Positions 1 to 9,458 of a DNA stretch of 40,753 nt are shown here, one piece after another. A program made the translations under genes and the position numbers. Source of the DNA: Cryobacterium sp. (GTDB lineage: Bacteria; Actinomycetota; Actinomycetes; Actinomycetales; Microbacteriaceae); NCBI RefSeq assembly GCF_026786305.1, contig NZ_JAJAYI010000109.1, positions 1-40,753 of the forward strand. The letters run 5' to 3'. Numbering within the stretch: the first letter of the stretch is position 1; every line of letters begins with the position of its first letter. The notes beneath the pieces were generated by a model, which saw only the letters and a program-made list of their open reading frames with translations, was not told the origin of the DNA and searched no databases.

Positions 1-138
1 AAAAAACACTCCGCCCGGTTTGGCTATCCCTTTGGGGGTGTTCAAACCGGTTCCGGTGTGGGGGGTACCCCCGGGGGGTTAGCCGCCCTTTTGCATACTC
101 GCGCTCCCCAGGAGCCCATCGATCTGAGTGGAGTCACC

Positions 139-510
139 GTGTCAGGTGGAGATATTGCTGGACTCATCGCCGCCGGGGTGTTCGCGATTTTAGTCGCGAT
201 CATTGCCATTCCGCTGGTCAAGCTCGGCCGAGTGTTCGATGAAACAACCGCGGCCATTCACGAACTCAGCGGGGGAATCACCCCGGTGCTCGCGGAGACG
301 ACCGAGACCATCCGCTCCACCAACCAGCAGTTGGTGCGGGTGGACACCATCACGAGCAACGTCGCAGACGTCACCGGCAACGTATCAGCGCTCGTCGCGC
401 TGTTTGCGGCGACGGTTGGCGGGCCGCTGATCAAACTCGCCGGGTTCTCGGCGGGCGTACGGGCGGCCTTTCGCGCCGGGCGGCCGCGGTCCGGGCGCAA
501 TCGGGGTTGA
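139..510 (+). CDS. DUF948 domain membrane protein
   Basis: Small protein of about 123 residues. An N-terminal hydrophobic helix (about residues 6-28, rich in A, I, V, L and G) is followed by a charged amphipathic stretch with many T, S, E and N residues, then a second hydrophobic patch and a basic R/G-rich tail. This is the look of DUF948 proteins, single-pass membrane proteins with a coiled-coil-like tail that often lie upstream of alaS in Actinobacteria. I chose the GTG at 139 because the following residues (MSGGDIAGLIAAGVF) match a usual DUF948 start and a weak GAGTGGAG lies upstream. The frame is open back to a GTG at 58, but that stretch is G/C homopolymer-rich and non-hydrophobic. The molecular role is unknown. 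Confidence 0.8.
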   Translation: MSGGDIAGLIAAGVFAILVAIIAIPLVKLGRVFDETTAAIHELSGGITPVLAETTETIRSTNQQLVRVDTITSNVADVTGNVSALVALFAATVGGPLIKLAGFSAGVRAAFRAGRPRSGRNRG

Positions 511-642
511 CCGGCTACTCTGGACTCGGCGTTGATATTCTCGCGCCCGACTTATCGATAGCTTCGGCTAGCGGTGCCCGGCTTCATTCAATTCGGTTCT
601 ATTGACTGGGTCGAGGGCCGCGCAGATTCAGGGAGAAGAGCC

Positions 643-873
643 ATGAAGAACGTCATCTGGTTGGTCATCGGCGTGGCCGCGGGTTTCGTGGTCGCCCACG
701 AGGTCAACAAGACCCAGCAGGGCAAGCAGTTCTTCACCGAACTCGACACCAAGGCGCGTGAGTTCGGCGAGGCCATTTCTGAGGGCTACCGCCAGCGCGA
801 GGCGGAGCTGCACACCGCCCTGGGCGACGTCGCCAACGCGGCAGGCGACGTGCCAGCCCCCGGCGCATCCTAG
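643..873 (+). CDS. small single-pass membrane protein upstream of alaS
   Basis: A 76-residue protein. The ATG at 643 is preceded by a good ribosome site (GGGAGAAGAG) and starts MKNVIWLVIGVAAGFVVAHE, a signal-anchor helix, then a charged soluble tail (TQQGKQFF..LDTKAREF..AISEGYRQREAEL) likely to form an amphipathic helix. The frame is open upstream to 574, but only 643 has a ribosome site. It resembles the short YtxH/DUF6167-like proteins often found between a DUF948 gene and alaS in Actinobacteria; this is a resemblance and not a proven family assignment. Probable envelope-associated protein of unknown function. Confidence 0.75.
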   Translation: MKNVIWLVIGVAAGFVVAHEVNKTQQGKQFFTELDTKAREFGEAISEGYRQREAELHTALGDVANAAGDVPAPGAS

Positions 874-910
874 GCATCCGCTCGATTTCACTGGCACCGT
901 TTCGTCGCAC

Positions 911-958
911 CACTGAGTCATCGCACCCCTGATTCACCGCAACACTGATTCACCGCAC
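911..958 (+). repeat. three 16-bp tandem repeats before alaS
   Basis: Three consecutive 16-bp units with core CTGATTCACCGCA (first copy CTGAGTCATCGCA) fill 911-926, 927-942 and 943-958 in the short gap between the small membrane gene and alaS. No protein is encoded. They may be a regulator-binding cluster or simple slippage. Confidence 0.7.
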
Positions 959-993
959 CAACACATTCATGCACGACCAAAGCTACGGACACC

Positions 994-3648
994 ATGCAGA
1001 CTGCTGACATTCGCGGGCGCTGGCTCGACTTCTTCGCCGATCGTGGACACACCGTTGTGCCGTCCGCGTCACTGGTGAGCGACGACCCCACCCTTCTTTT
1101 CACCGTGGCCGGCATGGTGCCGTTCGTGCCGTACCTAACCGGGTTGGTTCCGGCGCCGTACCCGCGCGCCACGAGCGTGCAGAAGTGCATTCGCACCAAC
1201 GACATCGAAGAGGTCGGCAAGACCCCGCGGCACGGCACGTTCTTTCAGATGAACGGCAATTTCAGCTTCGGTGACTACTTCAAGGAGGAAGCCATCGGCT
1301 TCGCGTGGGAACTGCTCACCACCCCGGAAAACCAGGGCGGCTACGGCTTTCGCGAGAGCGACCTCTGGGTCACCATCTACCTCAACGACGACGAGGCGTT
1401 TCGGTACTGGCGCGCGATCGGCGTGCCGGAGAAACGCATCCAGCGTCTCGGCATGGAATCCAACTACTGGTCCACCGGCCAGCCCGGACCGGCCGGTCCC
1501 TGCTCGGAGATCTTCTTCGACCGTGGCCCCGCCTACGGCGCCGACGGCGGCCCGGCCACCGACGACGACCGGTACGTCGAAATCTGGAACCTCGTCTTCA
1601 TGCAGTACCTGCGCGGCGAAAGCACCGGCAAGAGCGACTTTCAGATTCTCGGCGACCTGCCCAAAAAGAATATCGACACCGGCATGGGCCTCGAACGCGT
1701 CGCCTTTCTCAAGCAGGGAGTCGAGAACATGTACGAGATCGACCAGGTGCGCCCGGTGCTCGACCGCGCTGCAGCGCTGTCGGGCCGACGTTACGGCGCC
1801 AACCACGACGACGACGTGCGCATGCGCATCGTCGCCGACCATGTGCGCTCCTCGCTCATGCTCATGAGCGATGGTGTCATGCCGTCGAACGAGGGGCGCG
1901 GCTACATTCTGCGACGCCTGCTGCGTCGCAGCGTGCGCGCCATGCGCCTGCTGGGCGTCGACAGCGTCAGCCTGCCCGAACTGTTGCCCGCTTCACGCGA
2001 CGCCATGAGCGCCGCCTACCCTGAAGTGAAAAGCGACTTCGGGCGCATCAGCCAGGCCGCGTTCGCCGAGGAAGAGACCTTCCTGCGCACCCTCGCGAGC
2101 GGCAGCGCCGTTCTCGACCTCGCCGTGGCGAAGACCAAGAAGTCCAACAAGACCGAACTGGCCGGCCCGACAGCGTTTCTGCTGCACGACACCTACGGGT
2201 TTCCGATCGAGATCACCCTCGAGATAGCCGAAGAAGCCGGCCTGAGCGTGAACCGAGACGCCTTCGACGTTCTCATGACCAAGCAGCGCACCATGGCCAA
2301 GGCCGACGCGAAGTCCAAAAAGACGACCCTCGCTGACCTGGGCGTCTACAGTGCCTTCCGCGCCCTCGGCGAGACCGTCTTCACCGGGTACGACGGCCTG
2401 CAGAACGAGTCGAGCGTGCTCGGCCTCATCGTTGACGGCGAGTCCGCCACGAGCGCGGTCGCCGGCGAGACGGCCGAGGTCATCCTCGCCGAAACCGCAC
2501 TGTGGGCTGAATCCGGCGGGCAGGAAGCGGATGCCGGCCTGATCGTGGGTCCCGGCTACGAACTCAAGGTACTCGACGTACAAAAGCCGGTCAAGGGCCT
2601 GATCAGCCACAAGGTGCGTGTCCAGTCCGGCGAGGTCGGCGTGGGCGACAGCGCAACGAGCGTGGTCGACGAGAGCTGGCGCCGCGGCGCCCGCCAGGCC
2701 CACTCCGGCACCCACGTGCTGCACGCGGCCCTGCGCCAGGTGCTCGGCCCGAACGCCCATCAGTCTGGTTCCTACAATAAGGCCGGGTTCTTTCGCCTCG
2801 ACTTCTCTTGGAACCAGGCGCTTTCACCGGCGACCCGCGCCGAGATCGAAGAGATCTCCAACAACGCCATCCGCGACAACCTGCCGGTCACCACGCGGGA
2901 ACTGCCCCTCGCTGAGGCAAAGGCACTCGGCGCGATGGCCCTGTTCGGCGAGAAGTACGGCGATGTCGTGCGCGTCGTCGACATCGGCGGCCCCTGGTCC
3001 CGCGAACTCTGCGCCGGCACCCACGTGGGCAGCAGCTCTGAAATCGGCATGATCAACCTGATCAGCGAGGCCTCCGTCGGATCGACCAACCGTCGCGTCG
3101 AATCGCTCGTCGGCCTCGAAGCCTTTCGCGACCTCGCCGCCGAACGAGCCCTCGTGTCGCAGATCACCTCGAGTTTGAAAACCCCCCGAGACCAGCTACC
3201 CGAGCGCATCAGTGACCTCGTCTCGAGTCTCAAGGCGGCCGAGAAGAAGATCGCCGCGTTCGAAGCCCGGGCCCTGACCGACCGCGTTCCGGCTCTGCTC
3301 GCCACGGCCCGCCGCGTCGGCGCCGTCACTGTTGTCGCAGAAGATCTTGGCGTGCTCGGATCCCCGGACGATGTGCGGATGCTGGCCCTTGCGACTCGGG
3401 AGCGCCTCGGCGCCGACGCGGTCGTCGTGGCGCTCTCGGCCGTTACCGCCGACAAGCCCGTCGTGATCATCGCGACCAACCAGGCCGCCAGGGACGCCGG
3501 GCACCGGGCCGGCGCCCTCGCCAAGACCGTCGCCGGAATTCTCGGCGGCGGCGGCGGCGGCAAGGACGACCTCGCCCAGGGTGGTGGCCCCAATGGTGAC
3601 GCCATCCCGGCCGCGCTGCAGGCCGTCGTCGCGGCGATCAGCCGCTGA
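994..3648 (+). CDS. alaS: alanine--tRNA ligase
   Basis: Full-length alanyl-tRNA synthetase (884 residues, normal for bacteria). It charges tRNA-Ala with alanine in the cytoplasm. Order of domains: class II catalytic core (about 1-250, with KCIRTNDIEEVG and GTFFQMNGNFSFGDYF motifs), tRNA-recognition region, editing domain with zinc-binding HSGTH (H570, H574) and CAGTH (C673, H677), then a C-terminal C-Ala oligomerisation domain ending in a glycine-rich GGGGGGK segment. The editing residues are all present, so Ser/Gly mischarging should be cleared. The ATG at 994 begins MQTADIRGRWLDFFADRGH, the usual N-terminus. It heads a close gene run with ruvX and mltG. Confidence 0.98.
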   Translation: MQTADIRGRWLDFFADRGHTVVPSASLVSDDPTLLFTVAGMVPFVPYLTGLVPAPYPRATSVQKCIRTNDIEEVGKTPRHGTFFQMNGNFSFGDYFKEEAIGFAWELLTTPENQGGYGFRESDLWVTIYLNDDEAFRYWRAIGVPEKRIQRLGMESNYWSTGQPGPAGPCSEIFFDRGPAYGADGGPATDDDRYVEIWNLVFMQYLRGESTGKSDFQILGDLPKKNIDTGMGLERVAFLKQGVENMYEIDQVRPVLDRAAALSGRRYGANHDDDVRMRIVADHVRSSLMLMSDGVMPSNEGRGYILRRLLRRSVRAMRLLGVDSVSLPELLPASRDAMSAAYPEVKSDFGRISQAAFAEEETFLRTLASGSAVLDLAVAKTKKSNKTELAGPTAFLLHDTYGFPIEITLEIAEEAGLSVNRDAFDVLMTKQRTMAKADAKSKKTTLADLGVYSAFRALGETVFTGYDGLQNESSVLGLIVDGESATSAVAGETAEVILAETALWAESGGQEADAGLIVGPGYELKVLDVQKPVKGLISHKVRVQSGEVGVGDSATSVVDESWRRGARQAHSGTHVLHAALRQVLGPNAHQSGSYNKAGFFRLDFSWNQALSPATRAEIEEISNNAIRDNLPVTTRELPLAEAKALGAMALFGEKYGDVVRVVDIGGPWSRELCAGTHVGSSSEIGMINLISEASVGSTNRRVESLVGLEAFRDLAAERALVSQITSSLKTPRDQLPERISDLVSSLKAAEKKIAAFEARALTDRVPALLATARRVGAVTVVAEDLGVLGSPDDVRMLALATRERLGADAVVVALSAVTADKPVVIIATNQAARDAGHRAGALAKTVAGILGGGGGGKDDLAQGGGPNGDAIPAALQAVVAAISR

Positions 3649-3731
3649 CGATGCACTCCAACGGCACCCCCGCTCGGCCCCGGACCGGCAGGTCGGAGGC
3701 CGGGGCGGGCGAGGTCGCCCCGGTACCCAGC

Positions 3732-4202
3732 ATGCGCTCGGGGGTGCGTGTCGGCGTCGACGTCGGAAAGGTGCGCATCGGCCTGGCCCGCAGCGACAAC
3801 CACGGCATGCTCGCAACGCCGGTGGAAACCGTCAACCGCGATCAGGCTGGGGTGACTGACCTTGCCCGCATTCGGGCGGTGGTGCTGGAGCTCGCCGCCG
3901 TCGAGGTTATCGTGGGTCTGCCGCTGGCCCTGTCGGGAGACACGACAGCGTCGACCGATGATGCGGTCGATTTCGCCGAGCGGCTGGCCCGAACGATTGA
4001 TGTGTCGGTGCGTCTGGTTGACGAACGACTCTCCACCGTATCGGCGCAGTCGGCGTTGCGGGCATCCGGTCGCTCAGCCAAAACGCAACGGCCAGTTATT
4101 GATCAGGTGGCCGCGACTATCATTCTGCAACACGCCCTCGACAGTGAGCGTGCCTCGGGGCGACCGCCAGGTTTGTCCGTCGAACCGACCGAGAGGCCGT
4201 AA
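3732..4202 (+). CDS. ruvX: Holliday junction resolvase-like protein RuvX (YqgF)
   Basis: RNase H-fold protein of the YqgF/RuvX family, linked to pre-16S rRNA 5' end processing and originally predicted as a Holliday junction resolvase. From 3732 it is 156 residues, the family's usual size. The first strand carries the signature DVGKVRIGLA with the catalytic Asp; later VIVGLPLALSG and LVDERLST (second acidic site) are visible, and the C-terminal IDQVAATIILQHALD contains the last acidic residue. The frame is open to an ATG at 3651, just after the alaS stop, which would add 27 Pro/Arg/Gly-rich residues; neither start has a good ribosome site. It sits between alaS and mltG, the standard actinobacterial order. 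Confidence 0.92.
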   Translation: MRSGVRVGVDVGKVRIGLARSDNHGMLATPVETVNRDQAGVTDLARIRAVVLELAAVEVIVGLPLALSGDTTASTDDAVDFAERLARTIDVSVRLVDERLSTVSAQSALRASGRSAKTQRPVIDQVAATIILQHALDSERASGRPPGLSVEPTERP

Positions 4203-4204
4203 CC

Positions 4205-5644
4205 GTGCCGAGTTCCACCCCGGAAGAGCCCCTGCCGAGCCGCCGTCAGTTGCGCGCGCAACAGGCCGCCGCGGAACAGGCCGCCGCGGGGCAGGCCGCC
4301 GCGGAACAGGCCGCCGCGGTACAGGCCGCTGCGGTACAGGCCGCTGCGGGGCAGGGCACAACGGGGCCGGTCACGGCTGAACCGGCCCGGGCCGCCGGAG
4401 CGGCCGCCGCACCGCTGTTGCCACGAAACGCCACCGCGAACATCGTTCCCGCGACCGATGCCACCGCGTTTCTGACGGCGAATCTGACTGCTCACGAGAG
4501 CGGTGCCCTCGGCCGCAGCCGGGCCAATCGGCGCTCGCTTCTCGCCGACGAACCCCCGAGGGAGAAGCGGAGTCGGAAGGGCGCTTGGGGCTGCCTGATC
4601 GTTTTCGTGGTGCTCGCCGCGCTCGTGGCCGGCGTCGTCTTCTTTCTTCAGGGCCCGATCTCTCAGATCATCGCGGCCACACAGGGACCGGCCGATTTCA
4701 CCGCCGGGGAAGCGGCCACCGGTGAGGACGTGGTCGTCATGATTCACGACGGTGACGGCGGCTCGGATATCGCCCGCACGCTCGTTGACCAGGGCGTAGT
4801 GAAGGGCTTCGATGCGTTCTACAAGATATTGTTGCAGACGGCACCGGAACCGGTGTTCCAGCCCGGCGCCTACCAGCTGAAGACGAAAATGGTCGCGAGC
4901 ACGGCCCTCGATGCCCTGCTCGATGCAGACACGAGACTGAGCCAGACCGTGGTCGTGCCCGAGGGCACCGCGGCCGTCGATGTGTTGCAGTCGATCTCGG
5001 AGGGAACCGACATTCCCCTCGCCGACCTGCAGGCCGCCGCGGCCAACGTTGCCGTGTTTGGACTGCCCCCCGAAGCGACCACGCTCGAGGGTTTTCTCTT
5101 TCCCGCCACCTACACGTTCTTGCCGGGAGACACCGCCCAGACAGCCCTGCAAACCATGGTGAACCGGCAATATGATGCCCTCGACTCGGCCGGAGTCGCC
5201 GCCGAGGACCGTTGGTCGACCATCGTGTTCGCTTCGTTGATTCAACGCGAGGCCGGCTTGCGCGACGACTACTACAAGGTCTCGCGAGTCTTCCTCAATC
5301 GTCTCGACCCTGCCCAGTGGAAGAGTGGCCTACTGCAGTCCGACGCGACCGTCGCCTACGGCACCGGAAATACCCACCTCGTGACCACCACCGACGCCGA
5401 ACGCGCCGATGCTGGCAACACCTATAACACCTACGTGCATCCCGGCATGGTCGTCGGTCCCCTCTCCAACCCGGGCGACCTCGCGATTGATGCCGCCCTG
5501 CACCCGGTCGACGGACCTTGGCTGTTCTTCGTGACCGTCAACCTCGACACCGGTGAGACGGTGTTCTCCGCTACCGTGGCAGAACACGATGCTGCGGTTG
5601 TGGTCTGGCAGAACTGGATGAGGGAGCACCCCGAATATGGATAG
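4205..5644 (+). CDS. mltG: endolytic transglycosylase MltG
   Basis: YceG-like membrane-bound lytic transglycosylase (479 residues) that cleaves nascent peptidoglycan strands. GTG start two bases after the ruvX stop. The N-terminal cytoplasmic part is an Ala/Gln-rich tail (about residues 14-60) containing six 5-residue repeats; a transmembrane helix follows at about 128-148 (CLIVFVVLAALVAGVVFFL), then a LysM-like region and the catalytic YceG domain. The catalytic Glu lies in ASLIQREAG (E349). The C-terminal motif with NTYVHPGMVVGPLSNPG is typical. It overlaps aroE by 8 bases, so the two are probably translationally coupled. The long Ala-rich tail is found in some actinobacterial homologues and varies a lot. 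Confidence 0.95.
   Translation: MPSSTPEEPLPSRRQLRAQQAAAEQAAAGQAAAEQAAAVQAAAVQAAAGQGTTGPVTAEPARAAGAAAAPLLPRNATANIVPATDATAFLTANLTAHESGALGRSRANRRSLLADEPPREKRSRKGAWGCLIVFVVLAALVAGVVFFLQGPISQIIAATQGPADFTAGEAATGEDVVVMIHDGDGGSDIARTLVDQGVVKGFDAFYKILLQTAPEPVFQPGAYQLKTKMVASTALDALLDADTRLSQTVVVPEGTAAVDVLQSISEGTDIPLADLQAAAANVAVFGLPPEATTLEGFLFPATYTFLPGDTAQTALQTMVNRQYDALDSAGVAAEDRWSTIVFASLIQREAGLRDDYYKVSRVFLNRLDPAQWKSGLLQSDATVAYGTGNTHLVTTTDAERADAGNTYNTYVHPGMVVGPLSNPGDLAIDAALHPVDGPWLFFVTVNLDTGETVFSATVAEHDAAVVVWQNWMREHPEYG
4262..4351 (+). repeat. six 15-bp tandem repeats inside mltG
   Basis: Six units of CAGGCCGCYGCGGNN run in frame and encode Gln-Ala-Ala-Ala-X (X = Glu, Gly or Val) in the cytoplasmic N-terminal tail of MltG. 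Units differ mainly at the last two bases, a pattern of recent slippage; copy number may vary between strains. Confidence 0.9.
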
Positions 5645-6500
5645 TCCCACATCGAATCGGCTCGCGGTGCTCGGTTGTCCGATCAAACATTCCCGATCAC
5701 CGATGCTGCACCGGGCCGCCTACCGGCAGTTGGGCCTGGACTGGTCGTATGACGCCGTCGAGGTGAAATCCGGTTCCTTGGCGATGTTCTTGAGCAGGAT
5801 CGGGCCGGAATGGCGTGGTTTGTCCCTCACCATGCCGCTCAAGCAGGAGGTGCTGCCATTCATTGACGACTGCGATCGGGTGGCGCAGCTGACCGGATCG
5901 GTCAACACGGTGCTGGTGCGCAAGATCAACGGTCGTGGCAGGCTCAGCGGGTACAACACGGATGTTGTGGGTCTGGTGCGCGCACTGGCCGAGAGCGGTG
6001 TCACCCGGGCGGCGCACGTGACCCTGCTCGGAGCCGGCGCGACGGCGGCATCCGCTCTGGTGGCGGCGGCCGAACTCGGCACCGAATCTGTCACGGTGCT
6101 CGCGCGTGACCCGCAGAAGGCGCAGCCGCTCGCCCTGCTCGGCCGGTCGCTCGGAGTGGTGGTGGACCTGCAGGACTTCAGCGGAGTCACCCGCGTCGAC
6201 AGCGACATCGTGATCAGTACCCTTCCCGGGGGGACCGTGCTCTCGTCGGTGCTGCCGCTTGAACTGCGGGAACGGGCCGCCCTGTTCGACGTCGCCTATT
6301 CACCGTGGCCGAGCGCGGTCGCCACCTCGTGGCAGGCGGCCGGCGGCACCGTGCTGAACGGCCTCGGCATGCTGCTGCACCAGGCGCTCATCCAGGTGCG
6401 GGTCTTCGTCACCGACGACCCGTTCGAGCCTTTGCCCGACGAGCCGGCCGTGCTCGCGGCCATGCGCGGCGCGCTGACCCGTGACCCTGTGGAAAGATAG
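5637..6500 (+). CDS. aroE: shikimate dehydrogenase
   Basis: 287-residue NADPH-dependent enzyme reducing 3-dehydroshikimate to shikimate. N-terminal substrate domain: [18 protein letters not shown] (substrate Ser residues) and SLTMPLK, where the Lys is the catalytic base; YNTDVVG provides the paired Asp. C-terminal Rossmann domain: [10 protein letters not shown] glycine loop, then STLPGGT. The motif MPLK replaces the IPHK or VPHK of many homologues but keeps the Lys. The ATG overlaps the mltG 3' end by 8 bases. First gene of the aroE-C-K-B block. Confidence 0.95.
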   Translation: MDSPTSNRLAVLGCPIKHSRSPMLHRAAYRQLGLDWSYDAVEVKSGSLAMFLSRIGPEWRGLSLTMPLKQEVLPFIDDCDRVAQLTGSVNTVLVRKINGRGRLSGYNTDVVGLVRALAESGVTRAAHVTLLGAGATAASALVAAAELGTESVTVLARDPQKAQPLALLGRSLGVVVDLQDFSGVTRVDSDIVISTLPGGTVLSSVLPLELRERAALFDVAYSPWPSAVATSWQAAGGTVLNGLGMLLHQALIQVRVFVTDDPFEPLPDEPAVLAAMRGALTRDPVER

Positions 6501-6505
6501 GAAGC

Positions 6506-7714
6506 ATGCTTCGTTGGCTCACTGCCGGAGAATCTCACGGCCCCGAACTCATCGCCATTGTCGAGGGTTTGCCCGCTGGAATCCCGGTCACCCTTGATTT
6601 GATCCGTCTCGATTTGGCGCGCCGCAAGCTCGGCTACGGTCGCGGCGCCCGTATGAAATTTGAAGAGGACGAGCTCACCCTCTCGGGTGGTGTGCGTCAC
6701 GGTCTCACCCTCGGCGGTCCGGTCGCCCTGCGCATCGGCAATTCGGAATGGCCCAAGTGGGTCGACGTGATGAGCGCCGCACCGGTCGACCCGACCACGT
6801 TTGCGCGTGGCCGCGGAGCACCCCTGACCCGGCCCCGGCCCGGTCACGCCGACCTGGCCGGCATGCAGAAATATGGCTTCGACGACGCCCGCCCGGTGCT
6901 CGAGCGGGCCAGTGCCCGAGAGACCGCTGCGCGGGTGGCGCTCGGCGCTGTGGCCAGGTCCTTTTTGAACGAGCTGGGAATTCAGCTCGTCAGCCACACC
7001 ATCGCCATCGGCCCGGTGCGCGTGCCGGATGGCACGCCATTGCCCGAGCCTGGGGACGTCGACGCCCTCGACACCGACCTGATGCGCTGTTTCGACGCCG
7101 CGACATCCGCTTTGATGGTGGCTGAAGTGGATGCCGCGCACGGGGACGGCGACACCCTCGGTGGCGTCGTCGAGGTGCTCGCCTACAACCTTCCCCCCGG
7201 CCTCGGATCGTTCGTGCACTGGGACCGCCGCCTCGATTCGCAGCTCGCCGCTGCCCTCATGGGAATTCAGGCGATCAAGGGCGTCGAAGTTGGCGACGGC
7301 TTCGAAACCACCCGTCGCCGCGGCTCGGCCGCCCACGACGAACTCGTGCAGGCGGAAGGCGCGATTCAGCGGGTCACCGACAGAGCCGGCGGCACCGAGG
7401 GCGGCATGAGCACCGGCACGGTGCTGCGCGTTCGTGCCGGCATGAAGCCGATCGCCACGATTCCGCGGGCGCTGCGCACGGTTGACGTCGCCACGAGCGA
7501 GCCGGCACCGGCGCACCATCAGCGCTCCGACGTCTGTGCGGTTCCGGCTGCCGGTGTCGTCGCCGAAGCCATGGTGGCGCTCGTGCTGGCGAACTCGGTG
7601 CTGGAGAAGTTCGGGGGCGACTCGATCGGGGAGACCCGTCGCAACCTCGACTCGTACCTCGCCAACATTCCCGCCAACCTGCGTACCGGCGCGTCGAGCG
7701 ACGCCTCGCTGTGA
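6506..7714 (+). CDS. aroC: chorismate synthase
   Basis: 402-residue FMN-dependent enzyme converting 5-enolpyruvylshikimate 3-phosphate to chorismate. Signatures are clear: [20 protein letters not shown] at the N-terminus, [38 protein letters not shown] (split family motif) and [20 protein letters not shown] near the C-terminus. ATG at 6506, five bases after the aroE stop region, with GATAGGAAGC as ribosome site. Complete, no defects. Confidence 0.97.
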   Translation: MLRWLTAGESHGPELIAIVEGLPAGIPVTLDLIRLDLARRKLGYGRGARMKFEEDELTLSGGVRHGLTLGGPVALRIGNSEWPKWVDVMSAAPVDPTTFARGRGAPLTRPRPGHADLAGMQKYGFDDARPVLERASARETAARVALGAVARSFLNELGIQLVSHTIAIGPVRVPDGTPLPEPGDVDALDTDLMRCFDAATSALMVAEVDAAHGDGDTLGGVVEVLAYNLPPGLGSFVHWDRRLDSQLAAALMGIQAIKGVEVGDGFETTRRRGSAAHDELVQAEGAIQRVTDRAGGTEGGMSTGTVLRVRAGMKPIATIPRALRTVDVATSEPAPAHHQRSDVCAVPAAGVVAEAMVALVLANSVLEKFGGDSIGETRRNLDSYLANIPANLRTGASSDASL

Positions 7715-7730
7715 TTAATAGCCGGCTGAA

Positions 7731-8255
7731 ATGATGCTGACCCTGCATAACTCGCTGCTCCCGATCGTGTTGATCGGTCCGATGGCCGCCGGCAAGACCA
7801 AGATCGGGCGCCGGGTGGCCCGCGGCTTGGGCGTGCCCTTCATCGACACCGACAAACGCATCGTCGAGAGCTATGGTCCGATCCCGGAGATCTTCGCTCG
7901 CGAGGGCGAGGAGTACTTTCGCATCATCGAGCGCGAAGTCGTGGACTGGTCGCTCGGTGAGCCGGCCATTGTCTCGCTCGGCGGGGGAGCGGTGCTGCAC
8001 GCCGACACCCAGGCCGATCTCGAAGACGCGACCGTTGTCTACCTGAGCGTGACGACGGCAGCCGTACAGGCGCGCCTCGGCGGCACTAAACGGCCGCTCC
8101 TGGCCGGCGGGATCGCCGACTGGGAACGCATCTACAACCTGCGCCGCCCCACCTATGAAGCTCTCGCGACAATTCGCCTGGACACCTCCAACCGACCCAT
8201 CAGTGGCATTGCCGACGAGATCGTGAATTGGATAAAAGAAAGAAATGATGACTGA
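7731..8255 (+). CDS. aroK: shikimate kinase
   Basis: 174-residue P-loop kinase phosphorylating shikimate at the 3-hydroxyl. Walker A is GPMAAGKT (about residues 16-23); FIDTDKRI holds the Mg/shikimate Asp pair; the VSLGGGAVL loop binds substrate, and KRPLLAGG forms part of the lid. The two ATGs at 7731 and 7734 are equivalent candidates. The stop overlaps aroB by 11 bases, which suggests translational coupling. Confidence 0.95.
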   Translation: MMLTLHNSLLPIVLIGPMAAGKTKIGRRVARGLGVPFIDTDKRIVESYGPIPEIFAREGEEYFRIIEREVVDWSLGEPAIVSLGGGAVLHADTQADLEDATVVYLSVTTAAVQARLGGTKRPLLAGGIADWERIYNLRRPTYEALATIRLDTSNRPISGIADEIVNWIKERNDD

Positions 8256-9381
8256 GATTAGCGAGATGACTGAGATTACCGAGATGAACGAGATGACCGA
8301 AAAGCCCGCAACCACCGTGATCACCGTGACCGGGATCGACAGCTATCCGGTCAGCGTGGGGCGTGGCCTGGTCAGTACCGTTTCCGAGCAATTGGGCGGC
8401 GGCGTCAACAAGGTACTCATCGTGCACACCTCCACCGTCGGCGCCCGAGCGGTCGCCCTGCGCGACAATCTGCTGGAGACATACTCCGAGGTGCTGCTCG
8501 CCGAGATTCCCGATGCCGAGGCCGCCAAGCGCGTTGAGGTCGCCGCCTTCTGCTGGGGTGTCATGGGGCAATCCGACTTCAGTCGAACCGACGCCGTTAT
8601 CGGCCTCGGCGGCGGCGCCGTCACCGACCTCGCCGGCTTTGTGGCGGCCACGTGGCTGCGGGGCGTGAAGCTCGTGCAGATTCCCACGAGCGTGCTCGGT
8701 ATGGTCGACGCGGCCATCGGCGGCAAGAACGGCATCAACACCGCCGAGGGTAAGAACCTCGTCGGCACGTTCTACGCGCCCGCCGCCGTAGTGTGCGACC
8801 TCGACCTGCTCGATGCGCTGCCGCGCAACGAGGTTCTCGCCGGTTTCGCTGAAATCGTCAAGGCCGGTTTCATTCAGGTTCCCGAGATTCTCGACATCAT
8901 CGAAGCGGATGTGGAGAAGGCCACCGACCCGACAACCCCCGAATTTCGTCGGCTCATAGAACTGTCGATCGCAATGAAGGCACGCATCGTGGGGGAGGAC
9001 TTCAAGGAGGCCGGCCTTCGCGAGATTCTCAACTACGGCCATACTCTGGGCCACGCCGTCGAGCACGCCGAACGTTACGGCTGGCGTCACGGCGCGGCCG
9101 TCGCCGTCGGCATGATGTTCGCAGCGGAACTGGCCGCCCTGAGCGGCCGGCTCTCGGTCGAGGTCGTGGACCGGCACCGCAACATCCTCGAATCATTGAC
9201 CCTGCCGACCAGCTACCCGGTGGGTCGCTGGCCCACCCTGCTCGCCACGATGCAGCGTGATAAGAAGACCCGCAGCGGCATGCTGCGCTTCGTCGTGCTC
9301 GACGATGTGGGCAAGCCCACCATCCTCGAGGGCCCGGACGCCTCGTTGCTGTTCAGCGCATACCAAGCCATCGGCCAGTAG
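8245..9381 (+). CDS. aroB: 3-dehydroquinate synthase
   Basis: NAD-dependent enzyme making 3-dehydroquinate from DAHP. About 378 residues from the first ATG. Motifs: LGGGAVTDLAGFVAATWLRG (NAD and substrate), PTSVLGMVDAAIGGKNGINT, GFAEIVKAGFI and NYGHTLGHAVEH (zinc His residues). The N-terminus is odd: residues 1-20 are an imperfect repeat built from Met-Thr-Glu-Ile units, each starting with ATG (8248, 8266, 8284, 8293), so the true start is uncertain; the conserved fold begins at about TVITVTG. No strong ribosome site is visible upstream of 8245. Confidence 0.95.
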   Translation: MMTEISEMTEITEMNEMTEKPATTVITVTGIDSYPVSVGRGLVSTVSEQLGGGVNKVLIVHTSTVGARAVALRDNLLETYSEVLLAEIPDAEAAKRVEVAAFCWGVMGQSDFSRTDAVIGLGGGAVTDLAGFVAATWLRGVKLVQIPTSVLGMVDAAIGGKNGINTAEGKNLVGTFYAPAAVVCDLDLLDALPRNEVLAGFAEIVKAGFIQVPEILDIIEADVEKATDPTTPEFRRLIELSIAMKARIVGEDFKEAGLREILNYGHTLGHAVEHAERYGWRHGAAVAVGMMFAAELAALSGRLSVEVVDRHRNILESLTLPTSYPVGRWPTLLATMQRDKKTRSGMLRFVVLDDVGKPTILEGPDASLLFSAYQAIGQ

Positions 9382-9415
9382 CCGCCGGGCTTCGCGCCGA
9401 ACGGTTGTCCGGCGG
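9382..9415 (+). terminator. possible hairpin after aroB
   Basis: CCGCCGG at 9382-9388 and CCGGCGG at 9409-9415 form a 7-bp GC stem with a 20-base loop directly at the aroB stop, between convergent genes. There is no T tract, so an intrinsic terminator is only possible. Confidence 0.3.
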
Positions 9416-9458
9416 GAACGGCCGCGAGGAAGGAATGGGCGCTGGGATGAAACTGCCG

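Noticed and set aside
1..138. Possible RNA gene or coding start at the left edge
   Set aside because: No cloverleaf or conserved RNA pattern; homopolymer-rich sequence typical of an uncertain contig end.
4103..5245. 380-codon minus-strand frame
   Set aside because: Antisense to mltG; Gly/Arg-rich repeats simply mirror the Ala-rich repeat of mltG.
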